This document shows, piece after piece, positions 1 through 8,650 of a DNA stretch of 47,325 bases. Under the pieces are notes generated by a model that worked only from the letters and a program-made list of their open reading frames with translations, was not told the origin of the DNA and ran no database searches. Position 1 is the stretch's first letter; every line of letters starts with the position of its first letter. A program made the position numbers and the translations under genes. This DNA comes from Faunimonas pinastri (GTDB lineage Bacteria > Pseudomonadota > Alphaproteobacteria > Rhizobiales > Afifellaceae). The stretch covers positions 1 to 47,325 of the forward strand of contig NZ_FOFG01000019.1 of assembly GCF_900110915.1 (NCBI RefSeq), written 5' to 3'.

Positions 1-444
1 CTTCGACGTCTTCATGGAATTCTCCTCGTCCCGATCCCGGGATCATAAGTGGAAAATTCCAGCTCAAAACGGTCCGAATTCCTGGAGGCACGTCACTGAT
101 CCGCGAACGCTGGGCAACCAACATCCGGATTGCCGTCGCTGTCGGCGCTCGGCTGAGGGCCTTCGACCTCGCACTGTCTTTGGCGCGCGTGGTCGGATCA
201 GCTCGAAATCACCGCGTCAGAACGACGTATTCGCCAGGCGCTCCTTAGCACCGAGGGTGTTGAAAGCGTCAGAACGGCCTTCAAAGATTCAATGCCTCAC
301 CAGATCTCTCCCACGGCAGTCGCCGCGCTGATCGCAGCTTGGACGGCATTGAGCCGCCACCGGGCCGGAAATATCCTTTGCTTTCCGATCGTCGCAGAGG
401 TGCAAAGGCTCATCCGGAATGTGAGAAAAACAGCTGACTTTTGA
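1..444 (+). pseudogene. Unrecognised gene fragment with a frameshift
   Basis: I do not recognise this family. Reading codons in phase with position 84 gives a plausible protein stretch (GGTSLIRERWATNIRIAVAV and onward, rich in helix-forming residues) to about position 190. The matching continuation is one frame over, from about 193 to the TGA at 442-444, and includes ERRIRQALLSTEGVESVRTA and a helical C-terminus. Neither frame alone gives a convincing gene and no start is visible, so it is probably the 3' part of a gene entering from the left edge with one indel near 190. It sits just upstream of a tRNA-Lys 3' fragment, so it may belong to a decayed mobile element. The join is inferred from amino-acid texture only. 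Confidence 0.3.
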
Positions 445-498
445 GGGGTTTCTCACGGCCGTTGTCCGTAAGTCGTTGATCTTGTTATGGGACTTGTC

Positions 499-545
499 GA
501 CTTTTAATCAGTAGGTCGTGGGTTCGACCCCCACAGGGCTCACCA
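499..545 (+). repeat. 3' half of tRNA-Lys (TTT), likely attachment-site scar
   Basis: The anticodon loop (CTTTTAA, anticodon 503-505), variable region, T arm with GGTTCGACC, the 3' acceptor strand and an encoded CCA (543-545) are all present. The 5' acceptor strand, the D arm and a properly paired 5' anticodon strand are missing: 496-498 no longer pair as a tRNA-Lys would. A tRNA truncated exactly to its 3' half is the classic product of site-specific integration into a tRNA gene. In this orientation the intact tRNA-Lys and the element would lie to the left, outside the window. Confidence 0.65.
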
Positions 546-650
546 ACTTCTTCAGTGAGTTAGCGGTACAGCTGGGAGAACAGCAATAGGCGCATGTGAC
601 TGCGAGAAACAGGCCTTATGGGTGACTGAGGCATCTTATGCGATGTTGAC

Positions 651-1181
651 CTACCCTTCGAGATAAGCTGGTGGGACTTGGTCGGTGAGCCAGACGCCAT
701 TGTCCGCGCGTACGAACTTGGAGCCGTCTGCGTACATACGGGCTGCGTTCACCTTCAGGACAGTGGCCTTGCCGTGACGTTCTCCGACCTTCATGGCCGT
801 CGCGAGATCGACCGACAAGTGCACTTGCTGCGTTGGCCGGGTCTCAGGCCTTCGGCAAATATCGCATCGAGATTTTGGATGGCGGTGTAATGGTTAGAGC
901 AGGGTAGGAGGCTCGCTCGCCGCGAGGCCGAGATCCACGGCGACCGAGTGGCCTTTTTCAGCGCGAATGCGGGAGCCCTCATCGGAGATTGTGGAACGCC
1001 TCTTGTCACTTTCGGACACGACTGTGCGCAGGGTCTCCAGATCGATGGTCTTGCCGGCCCTCTCGGCCTTTGTCAGCAACTCGCTGACATCCGCCCAGCC
1101 GTTGACATCGAGGTGCAGGCCGATCGTCTTTGGCGCGTGCCGTAGAATATAGCTCAAGAACTTGCTGATCTCCTTGCTCAT
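651..1181 (-). pseudogene. kptA: RNA 2'-phosphotransferase KptA/Tpt1, broken by two frameshifts
   Basis: The family removes a 2'-phosphate from RNA with NAD+ as acceptor; the bacterial substrate is unknown. The start at 1181 gives MSKEISKFLSYILRHAP, the conserved N-terminus, followed by the HSVAVDLGL region. The frame then hits a TAA at 894-896. The protein continues one frame over with YTAIQNLDAIFAEGLRPGQR, then returns to the first frame near 853 with QQVHLSVDLATAM, the VLKVNAARM segment and VWLTDQVPPAYL, ending at the TAG read at 651-653. An extra base near 897 and a missing base near 853 therefore compensate each other about 45 bases apart. All domain blocks survive, so the decay is recent, unless both indels are sequencing errors. 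Confidence 0.8.
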
Positions 1182-1203
1182 GGCGACCTGCACTAGGGCA
1201 AGT

Positions 1204-1223
1204 TCGCCATGTGCTCATGGCGA
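1204..1223. repeat. Perfect 8-bp inverted repeat upstream of kptA
   Basis: TCGCCATG and CATGGCGA are separated by TGCT, about 23 bases upstream of the kptA start. It could be an operator or a small hairpin. The rest of the kptA-queC gap (1182-1400) shows nothing else that I can support apart from the queC ribosome-binding site just before 1401. Confidence 0.35.
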
Positions 1224-1400
1224 GTTCCGCATGTGCTGCGCCCGGCGCCGAGGCGTGAGGAACCAGGATCAACTCCCGGCTCCGTTCTCGCCCTCCCGAT
1301 AACGTCATCGCGCCGCACTTGCGTTTGAGCCGCCGGGCGTTAATCAGAGCCCTTCGATTACCGGTCGCAGCCCACCCGGTCAAAACAAGGGAACTCACAC

Positions 1401-2111
1401 TTGAAGACAATCGTCATCTGCTCCGGCGGACTCGATTCCGTGTCGCTTGCGCACAGGGTCGCCGCCGAGCGCGAACTTATCGGCCTCATTTCCTTCGATT
1501 ACGGCCAGCGGCACAGCAAGGAACTCGGCTTTGCCGCCTCATGCGCCAGACGCCTCGGCGTGCCGCACCAGATCGTCGACATCCGGGATATCGGTCGCAG
1601 CCTGTCCGGCTCGGCGCTGACCGACGATGTCGCCGTGCCCGACGGCCACTATGCGGAGGAGACGATGCGCGTCACCGTCGTGCCGAACCGCAACGCCATC
1701 ATGCTGGCCATCGCCTTCGGCGTTGCCGTCTCACGCGGGGCCGACGCCGTGGCGACCGCCGTGCATGGCGGCGACCACTTCATCTATCCCGACTGCCGTC
1801 CGGGCTTCATCGACGCCTTCCAGGCCATGCAGAACCACGCGCTCGACGGCTACGCGAGCGTTCGGCTGAGCGCGCCTTATGTGAACGTGCCGAAATCGGC
1901 CATCGTGGCGGACGGGACGAAGCACGGCACGCCGTTCGAAGAGACCTGGTCCTGCTACAAGGGCGGGGAGCACCATTGCGGGCGCTGCGGCACCTGCGTG
2001 GAGCGGCGCGAGGCATTCCATCTCGCCGGTATCACCGATCCCACGGTCTACGAGGACCCCGATTTCTGGCGCGGCGCGGTGGAACGCGCGGGCGAGCGGG
2101 CGGCAGGCTGA
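1401..2111 (+). CDS. queC: 7-cyano-7-deazaguanine synthase QueC
   Basis: QueC converts 7-carboxy-7-deazaguanine, ATP and ammonia to preQ0 in the pathway to queuosine (and, in some bacteria, deazapurine DNA). The 236-residue protein has the PP-loop SGGLDS at residues 8-13 and the zinc cysteines at 185, 193, 196 and 199 (CGRCGTC), both diagnostic. The start chosen is TTG, which yields MKTIVICSGG, the normal N-terminus, with AAGGGA about 9 bases upstream. It overlaps queD by one base, and queE follows, so the three are one operon. No queF or folE is seen here; the first step would use a folE elsewhere. Length is typical for the family. Confidence 0.95.
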   Translation: MKTIVICSGGLDSVSLAHRVAAERELIGLISFDYGQRHSKELGFAASCARRLGVPHQIVDIRDIGRSLSGSALTDDVAVPDGHYAEETMRVTVVPNRNAIMLAIAFGVAVSRGADAVATAVHGGDHFIYPDCRPGFIDAFQAMQNHALDGYASVRLSAPYVNVPKSAIVADGTKHGTPFEETWSCYKGGEHHCGRCGTCVERREAFHLAGITDPTVYEDPDFWRGAVERAGERAAG

Positions 2112-2467
2112 TGTTCCGCATTACCAAGGAATTCCATTTCTCAGCCTCGCACCAGTTGACCCATCTTCCCGCCGACCATCAATGCGCGCGGCTGCACGGA
2201 CACAATTACATCGTCGTGGTAGAGCTTGCGGCTAAATCTTTGAACGAATTCGGGTTCGTGCGCGATTATCACGAGCTGGCGCCGTTTAAGCGCTATCTCG
2301 ATGAGAGCTTCGACCATCGGCACCTGAACGACGTGCTCGGCCATGACGACGCGACCTCGGAGCGGCTGGCGCAGCACTTCTACGAATGGTGCAGGGAGCG
2401 CCTGCCCGAGACGACCGCCGTCAAGGTGAGCGAGACGCCGAAGACCTGGGCGGAGTATCGGCCGTGA
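2111..2467 (+). CDS. queD: 6-carboxy-5,6,7,8-tetrahydropterin synthase QueD
   Basis: QueD makes 6-carboxytetrahydropterin from dihydroneopterin triphosphate, the step before QueE. The 118-residue protein has the 6-pyruvoyl-tetrahydropterin-synthase fold signature: zinc ligands His14, His29 and His31 (RLHGHNY), catalytic Cys25, and the DHRHLND segment near residue 70. The ATG at 2111 shares its first base with the queC stop, and the 3' end overlaps queE, so translation is probably coupled. The length is normal for the short bacterial form. Confidence 0.95.
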   Translation: MFRITKEFHFSASHQLTHLPADHQCARLHGHNYIVVVELAAKSLNEFGFVRDYHELAPFKRYLDESFDHRHLNDVLGHDDATSERLAQHFYEWCRERLPETTAVKVSETPKTWAEYRP

Positions 2468-3231
2468 ACGCGCCCTCGGCGATTTCCGCACGGATACGGG
2501 GAGCGGCGGAGGCGGTGGTCCGGGTTAGCGAGATCTTCGGGCCGACGATCCAGGGCGAGGGCGCGCTGATCGGGTTGCCCACCGTCTTCGTGCGGACCGG
2601 CGGCTGCGACTATCGCTGCTCCTGGTGCGACAGCCTCCATGCCGTCGACAGCCGCTATCGCGCGGACTGGAAGCCGATGACGAGCGGCGCGATCCTCGAC
2701 GAAGTGCGCCGGCTCTCCGGCGACCGGCCGCTGACCGTCACGATCTCCGGCGGCAATCCCGCGATCCAGCCGCTGGGCGATCTGATCCGGCAAGGTCACG
2801 AGCGCGGCTATCGCTTCGCTCTGGAAACGCAGGGCTCGGTCAGCCAGGACTGGTTCGCCGAACTAGATATGCTGGTGCTCAGCCCAAAGCCGCCGTCGAG
2901 CGGCATGGTGACGGATTGGCAGGCGCTGGCGAACTGCGTGGCGGAGGCGTCGGCCGGGCCACGGACGGTGCTGAAATTCGTGGTCTTCGACGAGGCGGAT
3001 TATGCTTTCGCCCGCGATGCCGCGAGCCGCTTTCCCGCTCTGGCGGTCTATCTTCAGCCGGGAAATCCGATTCCCGAGGGCGCGGAAGCGGAGCACGAAG
3101 CGGTCGATCCGGATGCGCTGATGCGGCGAATGGAATGGCTGATCGACAGGGTGACCGCCGACCGCTGGTTCGAGGCGCATGTCCTGCCGCAGCTGCATGT
3201 GCTGATCTGGGGCAACAGGCGCGGCGTCTGA
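2464..3231 (+). CDS. queE: 7-carboxy-7-deazaguanine synthase QueE (radical SAM)
   Basis: QueE is the radical-SAM enzyme that contracts the pterin ring to 7-carboxy-7-deazaguanine. With the GTG start at 2464 the protein has 255 residues. The cluster motif is C48-x3-C52-x2-C55 ([11 protein letters not shown]), the compact form used by QueE, preceded by the FGPTIQGEG substrate-binding segment and followed by the glycine-rich SGGNPA. GTG 2464 is preferred to the open frame upstream because that would overlap most of queD, and because a four-base overlap matches the queC-queD junction. The order C-D-E covers the middle of preQ0 synthesis. Confidence 0.93.
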   Translation: MNAPSAISARIRGAAEAVVRVSEIFGPTIQGEGALIGLPTVFVRTGGCDYRCSWCDSLHAVDSRYRADWKPMTSGAILDEVRRLSGDRPLTVTISGGNPAIQPLGDLIRQGHERGYRFALETQGSVSQDWFAELDMLVLSPKPPSSGMVTDWQALANCVAEASAGPRTVLKFVVFDEADYAFARDAASRFPALAVYLQPGNPIPEGAEAEHEAVDPDALMRRMEWLIDRVTADRWFEAHVLPQLHVLIWGNRRGV

Positions 3232-3242
3232 TCCGGCGCGCA

Positions 3243-4442
3243 CTAGCCGAAAGTCGCGCGTAGCGGATCGGCAAGCTCGCCGCCGCCGACCACCTCCACG
3301 CCTTCGAGATCGAGCCAGTCCGCCATCAGCGAGAGCTCCGAGGCAAGTCGTTCCGGCGTCTCGGCGGGTGCCTGCGGCTCCAGAAGCGCGCTTTGCACCA
3401 GAAGTCGCCGGGATTGCCGGTCCGATTTCAGATCGACGCGGGCGACGATTTCGCCGTCCATCAGGAAGGGCAGCACGTAGTAACCGTGCACGCGTTTTTC
3501 CGCCGGCGTGTAGATCTCGATACGGTAGCGCATGCCGAAGAGGCGCTCGGCGCGCGAACGCTCCCAGATCAGCGGATCGAAGGGCACGAGCAGGGCCTGG
3601 CCGGAAATGCGGCGGCGCGGCTTGGCGTCGACATGCAGATAGGCTTGCTGCGGCCAGCCTTTCACCTGCACGGGCAGGAGACGGCCGGCCTCGACGAGTT
3701 CCGCGATTCGGGGCAGCGCGTCCGCCGGCTTCAGCCGGAAGTAATCGCGGATATCGCCGGCCGTCGCGATGCCGAGCGCCCGGGCGGACCGGTCGAGAAG
3801 CTCGCGCTGCGCATCGGCTTCGGTCGGTGTTGGCGCTTCCACGACGGCGCGGGGAAGCACGCGCTCGGGCAGGTCATAGACGCGTTCGAAGCTCGTGCGC
3901 CGGGTGAGGGCGGTGATCCGGCCCGACCAGAACAGCCACTCCATCGCGTGCTTGGCGTCGCTCCATTCCCACCAGCCGCTCTTGCTCCGCGTTTCCGTGA
4001 CGTCGGAGGCGGCAAGCGGACCCTCGGTCGCGATACGCGCCAGCAGCGCCTCGGCTTCGTGCCGCCGCTCGCCCGCATAGGGCGCCACGCGTGACCACGT
4101 GCCCTGTCCGCGCTCGGCCCGCGCCATGCGCCAGCGCAGCAGTGGGTGAAAGTCGAGCGGCAGCAGCGAGGCTTCGTGCGCCCAATATTCGAAGAGCCGG
4201 CGCGGCTTGCCCCAGGCGGCCTTGTCCAGAAGGTCGCGGGAATAGGGGCCCAGCCGGGAAAAGAGCGGCAGATAATGCGCGCGGGCCAGCACGTTGACGC
4301 TGTCGATCTGGTGCAGCGCGATCCGGTCGAGCACGCGCCGCAGGTGACCCTGGTCGATCGCGCCGATGGGGTGGGAAAGGCCGAAACCCTGCGCCGAAAG
4401 CGCGATGCGCCGGGCTTCGGAAGCGGAGAGCGTTTCTTTCAG
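3243..4442 (-). CDS. YcaQ/HTH_42-family winged-helix protein (possible DNA glycosylase)
   Basis: This resembles the YcaQ/AlkX family of winged-helix proteins that unhook interstrand cross-links and alkylated bases. Visible features are the HQIDSVNVLARAHYLPLFSR block near the N-terminus, WEWSDAKHAMEWLFWSGRIT in the middle, the QAYLHVD segment, and the C-terminal LLVPFDPLIWERSRAERLF block. Conserved family sequence (LSASEARRIALSAQGFGL) continues upstream of the first GTG (4334), so that GTG is probably not the start. The frame stays open to a stop near 4555 without ATG, GTG or TTG. CTG at 4442, with AAGG a few bases before it, is the best start I can offer (399 residues). It is probably transcribed alone. 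Family assignment is firm; exact activity is inferred. Confidence 0.7.
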   Translation of the reverse strand: MKETLSASEARRIALSAQGFGLSHPIGAIDQGHLRRVLDRIALHQIDSVNVLARAHYLPLFSRLGPYSRDLLDKAAWGKPRRLFEYWAHEASLLPLDFHPLLRWRMARAERGQGTWSRVAPYAGERRHEAEALLARIATEGPLAASDVTETRSKSGWWEWSDAKHAMEWLFWSGRITALTRRTSFERVYDLPERVLPRAVVEAPTPTEADAQRELLDRSARALGIATAGDIRDYFRLKPADALPRIAELVEAGRLLPVQVKGWPQQAYLHVDAKPRRRISGQALLVPFDPLIWERSRAERLFGMRYRIEIYTPAEKRVHGYYVLPFLMDGEIVARVDLKSDRQSRRLLVQSALLEPQAPAETPERLASELSLMADWLDLEGVEVVGGGELADPLRATFG

Positions 4443-4556
4443 GACCGAACTGCCTTGTCGGGATTCGTGAGATCGATTGTCCGCACGGGAACGCGAATGA
4501 CAAGCGTCGGAGTGGTCCGGCGCGGGCCTGGATCCGCACCGGAGCCGGGCGAAGGG

Positions 4557-5609
4557 TTACGGACCGCCATTGCCGCCGACCGCGCCGAAGACCTGCCCCG
4601 TTGAATAGGTCGCTTCCTGCGAGGCGAGCAGCACGTAGAGCGAGGCGAGTTCCGCCGGCTGGCCGGGACGACCCATGGGCGTATCGCCGCCGAACTGCGG
4701 CAGCTTCTCTGGATCCTGCCCTCCGCTCGGTTGTAGCGGCGTCCAGATCGGACCGGGCGCCACGGAGTTCACCCGTATGCCCTTCTTCGCGAGCTGCTTG
4801 GCCAAGCCCTTGGTGAAGTTCATGATCGCCGCCTTGGTCGCGGCATAGTCGATGATGCTTTCCGACGGGTCGTAGGCATTGACCGAGCTCGTGGTGATGA
4901 TGGCCGAGCCCGGCTTCATGTGGGGCAGGGCTGCCTTCACCAGCCAGAACATGGCATAGACGTTGGTCTTGAAGACATCGTCGAACTGCTCGCTGCTGAT
5001 GTCGAGCACGTCGGGCACCGCATGCTGCCGCGCCGCGTTGCTGACCAGGATATCCAGCCCGCCAAGCTGCTGGACGGCGTCGGCGACGAGCTTCTGGCAG
5101 ACGGCCTCCGTGCGGATATCACCGGGCAGTGGCACGGCCTTGCGACCCTCCGCCTCGATGAGCTGCACCACCTCGCGCGCATCCGGCTCCTCGGCCGGAA
5201 GATAGCCGAAGGCCACGTCGGCACCCTCGCGGGCAAAGGCAATCGCCGCCGCGCGACCCATGCCGGAATCCCCGCCCGTGACGAAAGCCTTGCGGCCCGC
5301 GAGGCGGCCCGAGCCCTTGTAGCTCGTCTCGCCGTGATCGGGTCGCGGCGTCATCTTGCCGGCGAGGCCCGGCCAGGGCTGTTCCTGCTTGGGGAAGGGC
5401 GGCTTCGGATATTCCGTGACGGGGTTCGTCATGATCGGCGGCGTCATGTCGGGGCCCGGGCCGGCCTTTCGGGCGGCGCCTCCTGCGCCCTGTGCGCCGC
5501 CCGGCTGCGTCGCCTGCGCAAGCGCCGGCGTGCCGAATGCGGCGACCAGCCCGGTCGTGATTCCACCGACGACAAGGCGCCGGGAGCTATCGGGTTCTTC
5601 AGGCTTCAT
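4557..5609 (-). CDS. Tat-exported short-chain dehydrogenase/reductase (YghA-like)
   Basis: A 350-residue NAD(P)-dependent oxidoreductase of the classical SDR superfamily. The N-terminus carries a twin-arginine signal (SSRRLVVGG, arginines 10-11, then a hydrophobic stretch and ALAQA cleavage region near residue 32), so it should be folded in the cytoplasm and exported to the periplasm. A proline-rich linker runs to about residue 100. The Rossmann motif TGGDSGMG is at 111-118, NAAR at 191-194, catalytic serine near 241 and Y255-x3-K259. It matches the group that includes E. coli YghA, in which the enzyme is usually cytoplasmic. A GAGGAG ribosome-binding site lies before the ATG. The substrate is unknown. 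Confidence 0.85.
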   Translation of the reverse strand: MKPEEPDSSRRLVVGGITTGLVAAFGTPALAQATQPGGAQGAGGAARKAGPGPDMTPPIMTNPVTEYPKPPFPKQEQPWPGLAGKMTPRPDHGETSYKGSGRLAGRKAFVTGGDSGMGRAAAIAFAREGADVAFGYLPAEEPDAREVVQLIEAEGRKAVPLPGDIRTEAVCQKLVADAVQQLGGLDILVSNAARQHAVPDVLDISSEQFDDVFKTNVYAMFWLVKAALPHMKPGSAIITTSSVNAYDPSESIIDYAATKAAIMNFTKGLAKQLAKKGIRVNSVAPGPIWTPLQPSGGQDPEKLPQFGGDTPMGRPGQPAELASLYVLLASQEATYSTGQVFGAVGGNGGP

Positions 5610-5791
5610 CTCGCGCTCCTCGTCAGGATTTCAGGCGAGGCGCAGCGCTGGCCATCGCCGCCGGTGGCAAGGACGATCGGCATGGTTAAGGCGCCTCGGC
5701 TCCTCAATTCCCGGCGGGCAGGCGGGTTCCTGCAGATCAATCGGCGCGTGATCACGATGGGGCGGGCAGGAACGTTCGCCTCTGCCCGGCC
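5610..5791. other. Intergenic gap between two minus-strand genes
   Basis: About 180 bases between the epimerase stop and the SDR start. I see a ribosome-binding site for the SDR near its start, but no RNA gene, strong hairpin or clear promoter. Confidence 0.3.
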
Positions 5792-6670
5792 CTATCCGTT
5801 GAGCGCCGAGCGCTGGCGGGCCTGAAAGCGGTGCTGCTCGATGAAGCCGCGCGCATGACGCGCAAGCTCGACATTGTCGGACCAGAGATCGCGCCAGATG
5901 GCGGTCTTCAGCGATAGTTCACGGTCCACGATCTTCCGCGAGAAGGATTCGAAGGTGATGTCGCCGGCATATTCGACGTCCTGCAGCGCGTCGAAAACCG
6001 CCGGGAAGTCTATAGTCCCGGTGCCCAGCGGGCCGCGATGGCTTTCGCCGATATGGACGTAGCCGATATGGGCGCCGGCCTGCCGGATAGCCTGGCCCAT
6101 GCCGGCTTCCTCGATGTTCATGTGGAATGTGTCTGCGTGCAGGAAGACGTTGTCCGCCCCGGTCTCGCGGATGAAGTCCACACCCTGCGACAGCGTGTTC
6201 AGCAGGTTGCTTTCGAAGCGGTTGACGACTTCGAGGTTCAGCGTGACGCCGGCGGGCTTCGCATTCTCAGCGACCTCGGCGATGGCCGCGACGCTGTTCC
6301 TCCAGTTCCGCTCGCTCGGCATGCGTTCGTATTTCCGGTGCGCCGAAAAGAGGATGCCGGCCAGCACGTCGCCCCCGAGATCCCGCGTCAGCGAGATCGC
6401 GTCCTGAAGCATCTGCTTGCCCGCCGCCACGACGGAATCGTCTTCGCTGGAAACGTCGCCCTCCGGTGGCAGGCCGATGCTGATCGCCGCCTTCATCCCG
6501 GAATCGGTGAGACGGCGGGCAAGCCGATCCACATCGACGGCCTTCGGATCGAGATAGGAGAACTCGACCAAGTCGAAGCCGGCCTCCTTGCTGCGATCGA
6601 TCATGAGGTCCAGCACCTCGGGACTGGCCTCCGCACCCCAGACAAACGAATGGACCCCAACACGCGCCAT
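5792..6670 (-). CDS. Sugar phosphate isomerase/epimerase, D-tagatose/psicose 3-epimerase-like
   Basis: A 292-residue xylose-isomerase-like TIM barrel. The four metal ligands expected for the ketose 3-epimerase group line up: Glu147 in LNLEVVNRFE, Asp180 in HADTFHMN, His206 in YVHIGESHRG and Glu241 in ITFESFS. HRG (211-213) is the conserved substrate-phosphate or hydroxyl binding turn. The enzyme therefore probably interconverts ketoses at C3, or acts on a related polyol or inosose; the exact sugar cannot be read from the sequence. AGGAAG precedes the ATG. The gene stands alone between a Tat-exported dehydrogenase and tRNA-Val, with no transport genes adjacent. Confidence 0.85.
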   Translation of the reverse strand: MARVGVHSFVWGAEASPEVLDLMIDRSKEAGFDLVEFSYLDPKAVDVDRLARRLTDSGMKAAISIGLPPEGDVSSEDDSVVAAGKQMLQDAISLTRDLGGDVLAGILFSAHRKYERMPSERNWRNSVAAIAEVAENAKPAGVTLNLEVVNRFESNLLNTLSQGVDFIRETGADNVFLHADTFHMNIEEAGMGQAIRQAGAHIGYVHIGESHRGPLGTGTIDFPAVFDALQDVEYAGDITFESFSRKIVDRELSLKTAIWRDLWSDNVELARHARGFIEQHRFQARQRSALNG

Positions 6671-6878
6671 GTTTCTTCCTCCCCGTCATGTTTGTTGCGG
6701 ACACGATAGGTCGCGAGAAACCGGGGCGGCAAGCTGTTTGGCAGGGGCAAGGTCGGGTGGGGCGTGCCTGAGGCAAGAGATCCGGGATGGGCCGGTTCGA
6801 AAAACGGCAACAGCCTTCCGTCCGCTCGACAATCGTCGTAGCAGTCCGGCGCAAGTGCTTGATCTGATTGAGAAGGAA

Positions 6879-6953
6879 TGGTGGGCGCGACAGGGATTGA
6901 ACCTGTGACCCCTCCCGTGTGAAGGGAGTGCTCTCCCGCTGAGCTACGCGCCC
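6879..6953 (-). tRNA. tRNA-Val (anticodon CAC)
   Basis: On the minus strand the acceptor GGGCGCG pairs with CGCGCCC. The D arm is TAGCTCAGCGGGAGAGC. The anticodon stem CTCCC/GGGAG encloses TTCACAC, the T arm contains GGTTCAATCC, and CCA is encoded (6881-6879). All arms pair. The 200-base gap to the epimerase start shows no other feature. Confidence 0.97.
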
Positions 6954-7027
6954 TCTCTTCAAGAGGTGCCGCTCTATAGATTTGCCGTGCGGGCGAAGTC
7001 AAGAGCGCTTCGCCGCTCATCCCCGCA

Positions 7028-7699
7028 TTATCGGCCGAGCAGCCGATCCGCCTCGGCCACGGTCAGCCCGTCGTAATGGTCCAACATCAGGTCCGGCGCG
7101 AGTTCCGCCATGGGGATCGTCGTGTAACCGAAGGTCAAGCCGATGAACGGCACCCCCGCATTTCGGGCGACACCGGAATCCGTCGGCGCGTCGCCAACCA
7201 TGATCGCTGTCTGCGGAGAGCCGGAGGCTGCGGCGATCGTTCGGAGAAGATGGTCCGCCTCGGGCTTGCGGACACCGAACGTGTCGGCGCCGCAGATCGC
7301 CTCGAAGCGCGGGGCGAGGTTCATCTGGTCCAGGAGTTCGCGGGCGAGGTATTCCAGCTTGTTGGTGCAGATCGCGAAGCGCCACCCGGCCTGCGCGAAG
7401 CGGTCGAGCATCGGCAGCACGCCGTCGAAGATGCGGCTTTCCTCGCACATGTGCTTCTCGTAATGCGCCAGGAAGTCGTCGAACATGGTGTCGAGCTTTT
7501 CGGGCGGGACGGAAGCGCCCTGATGCCGCAGCCCGATCTCGATGAGGTGCCGGGCGCCGAAGCCGATCCCGTCGCGCAGGCCCGGGTCGTGCGGAGCGCC
7601 GAAGCCGTGCTTCTCCAGCACGAAATCCAGCGTGGCCAGGAGGTCGGGGGCGGTATCGACCAGCGTGCCGTCGAGATCGAAAACAAGGAGCGGTTGCAT
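7028..7699 (-). CDS. gph: Phosphoglycolate phosphatase (HAD family)
   Basis: A 223-residue HAD phosphatase expected to dephosphorylate 2-phosphoglycolate from DNA repair or photorespiration-like reactions. Motif I FDLDGTLVDT has nucleophile Asp8 and acid/base Asp10. Motif II is the ICTNK segment, motif III lysine lies in the VRKPE stretch, and motif IV is MVGDAPTD. An alpha-helical cap lies between residues 15 and 85. It is divergent from rpiA, a common rhizobial arrangement, and the 180-base gap between them presumably holds both promoters. HAD substrates are hard to assign, but length, cap type and location all fit Gph. Confidence 0.87.
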   Translation of the reverse strand: MQPLLVFDLDGTLVDTAPDLLATLDFVLEKHGFGAPHDPGLRDGIGFGARHLIEIGLRHQGASVPPEKLDTMFDDFLAHYEKHMCEESRIFDGVLPMLDRFAQAGWRFAICTNKLEYLARELLDQMNLAPRFEAICGADTFGVRKPEADHLLRTIAAASGSPQTAIMVGDAPTDSGVARNAGVPFIGLTFGYTTIPMAELAPDLMLDHYDGLTVAEADRLLGR

Positions 7700-7880
7700 G
7701 ATCCCGGCCTAAGGGCTGGTCGCGCCCGTGGCAATGGGCGTTTCGCCTGTCCCTCCATGCACCCGGGAGCGGCGTTCACCCTTGCTCCAGCGGGATGCGG
7801 GGCACGGCTATGATGCTCTGGCGCACCATGCTAAAGCAAATCATCCCGACCTTTGGTTGCTTTTCGCGAGCCCGGACGAC

Positions 7881-8585
7881 TTGCCTCTCACCAACGATTC
7901 ATCTGCCCTGAAGAAGCGGGCCGCCGAGGCTGCACTGGCTCATGTCGAGAACGGGATGCGCCTGGGGCTCGGCACCGGATCGACCGCCGCCTTTCTTGTG
8001 AGCGGGCTCGGCAAGCGGGTCGCCGAAGGGCTCCGGATCGTCTGCGTGCCCACCTCGGAACAGACCGCGGCGCTGGCGCGCCAACACAATGTTCCTCTCA
8101 CGGATCTGGACCGCACACCGGAACTGGACCTCACGATCGACGGCGCGGACGAGATCGGACCGGGCCTGATGCTGATCAAGGGCGGCGGTGGCGCGCATCT
8201 CCGGGAAAAGATCGTGGCTTCCGCCTCCAGCCGGCTGATCGTCATCGCCGACGCATCCAAGAAGGTCGCAACGCTTGGCGCTTTCCCGCTGCCGATCGAG
8301 GTCGTGACCTTCGGGCTGGCGGCGACGGAGATGGCGATCCGCAAGGCGGCGCAGGAGCTCGGGCTCGCCGGCTCCCTCGAAGTGCGGAGCAGGGACGGCC
8401 AGCCTTTCGTGACGGACAGCGGAAACCGGATTCTCGACGCATCATTTGGCCGCATTCCGGACCCAGAAGCGCTGGCCGAGAGACTCGCCGCCATCCCCGG
8501 CGTGGTCGAGCATGGGCTTTTCATTGGGTTGGCCGATCTCGCCATCGTGGCGGGCGAGGGAGGCATCGAGGAAATCGATGCGTGA
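7881..8585 (+). CDS. rpiA: Ribose-5-phosphate isomerase A
   Basis: RpiA interconverts ribose 5-phosphate and ribulose 5-phosphate in the pentose phosphate pathway. The conserved motifs are [27 protein letters not shown] and the C-terminal [12 protein letters not shown]. The TTG at 7881 gives a 234-residue protein whose first residues ([17 protein letters not shown]) match the family N-terminus. The frame is open further upstream, but that part has no family resemblance. No strong ribosome-binding site precedes the TTG, so the start is less certain than the gene. DUF2059 and gor genes follow on the same strand, likely as one transcript. Confidence 0.94.
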   Translation: MPLTNDSSALKKRAAEAALAHVENGMRLGLGTGSTAAFLVSGLGKRVAEGLRIVCVPTSEQTAALARQHNVPLTDLDRTPELDLTIDGADEIGPGLMLIKGGGGAHLREKIVASASSRLIVIADASKKVATLGAFPLPIEVVTFGLAATEMAIRKAAQELGLAGSLEVRSRDGQPFVTDSGNRILDASFGRIPDPEALAERLAAIPGVVEHGLFIGLADLAIVAGEGGIEEIDA

Positions 8586-8650
8586 CCCGCAAGACCTTTT
8601 GAACTAACGACGGGGCGGGAAGCATCCCGCCTGAACAGGAGTTTTCTTGC

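Noticed and set aside
853-897. Programmed frameshifting in kptA
   Set aside because: No slippery heptamer or downstream structure is evident. Two separate shifts in a house-cleaning enzyme are better explained by mutation or sequencing error.
1182-1400. preQ1 riboswitch in front of queC
   Set aside because: No pseudoknot-type core with the short A-rich tail was found. The region looks like ordinary decayed intergenic DNA with one palindrome.
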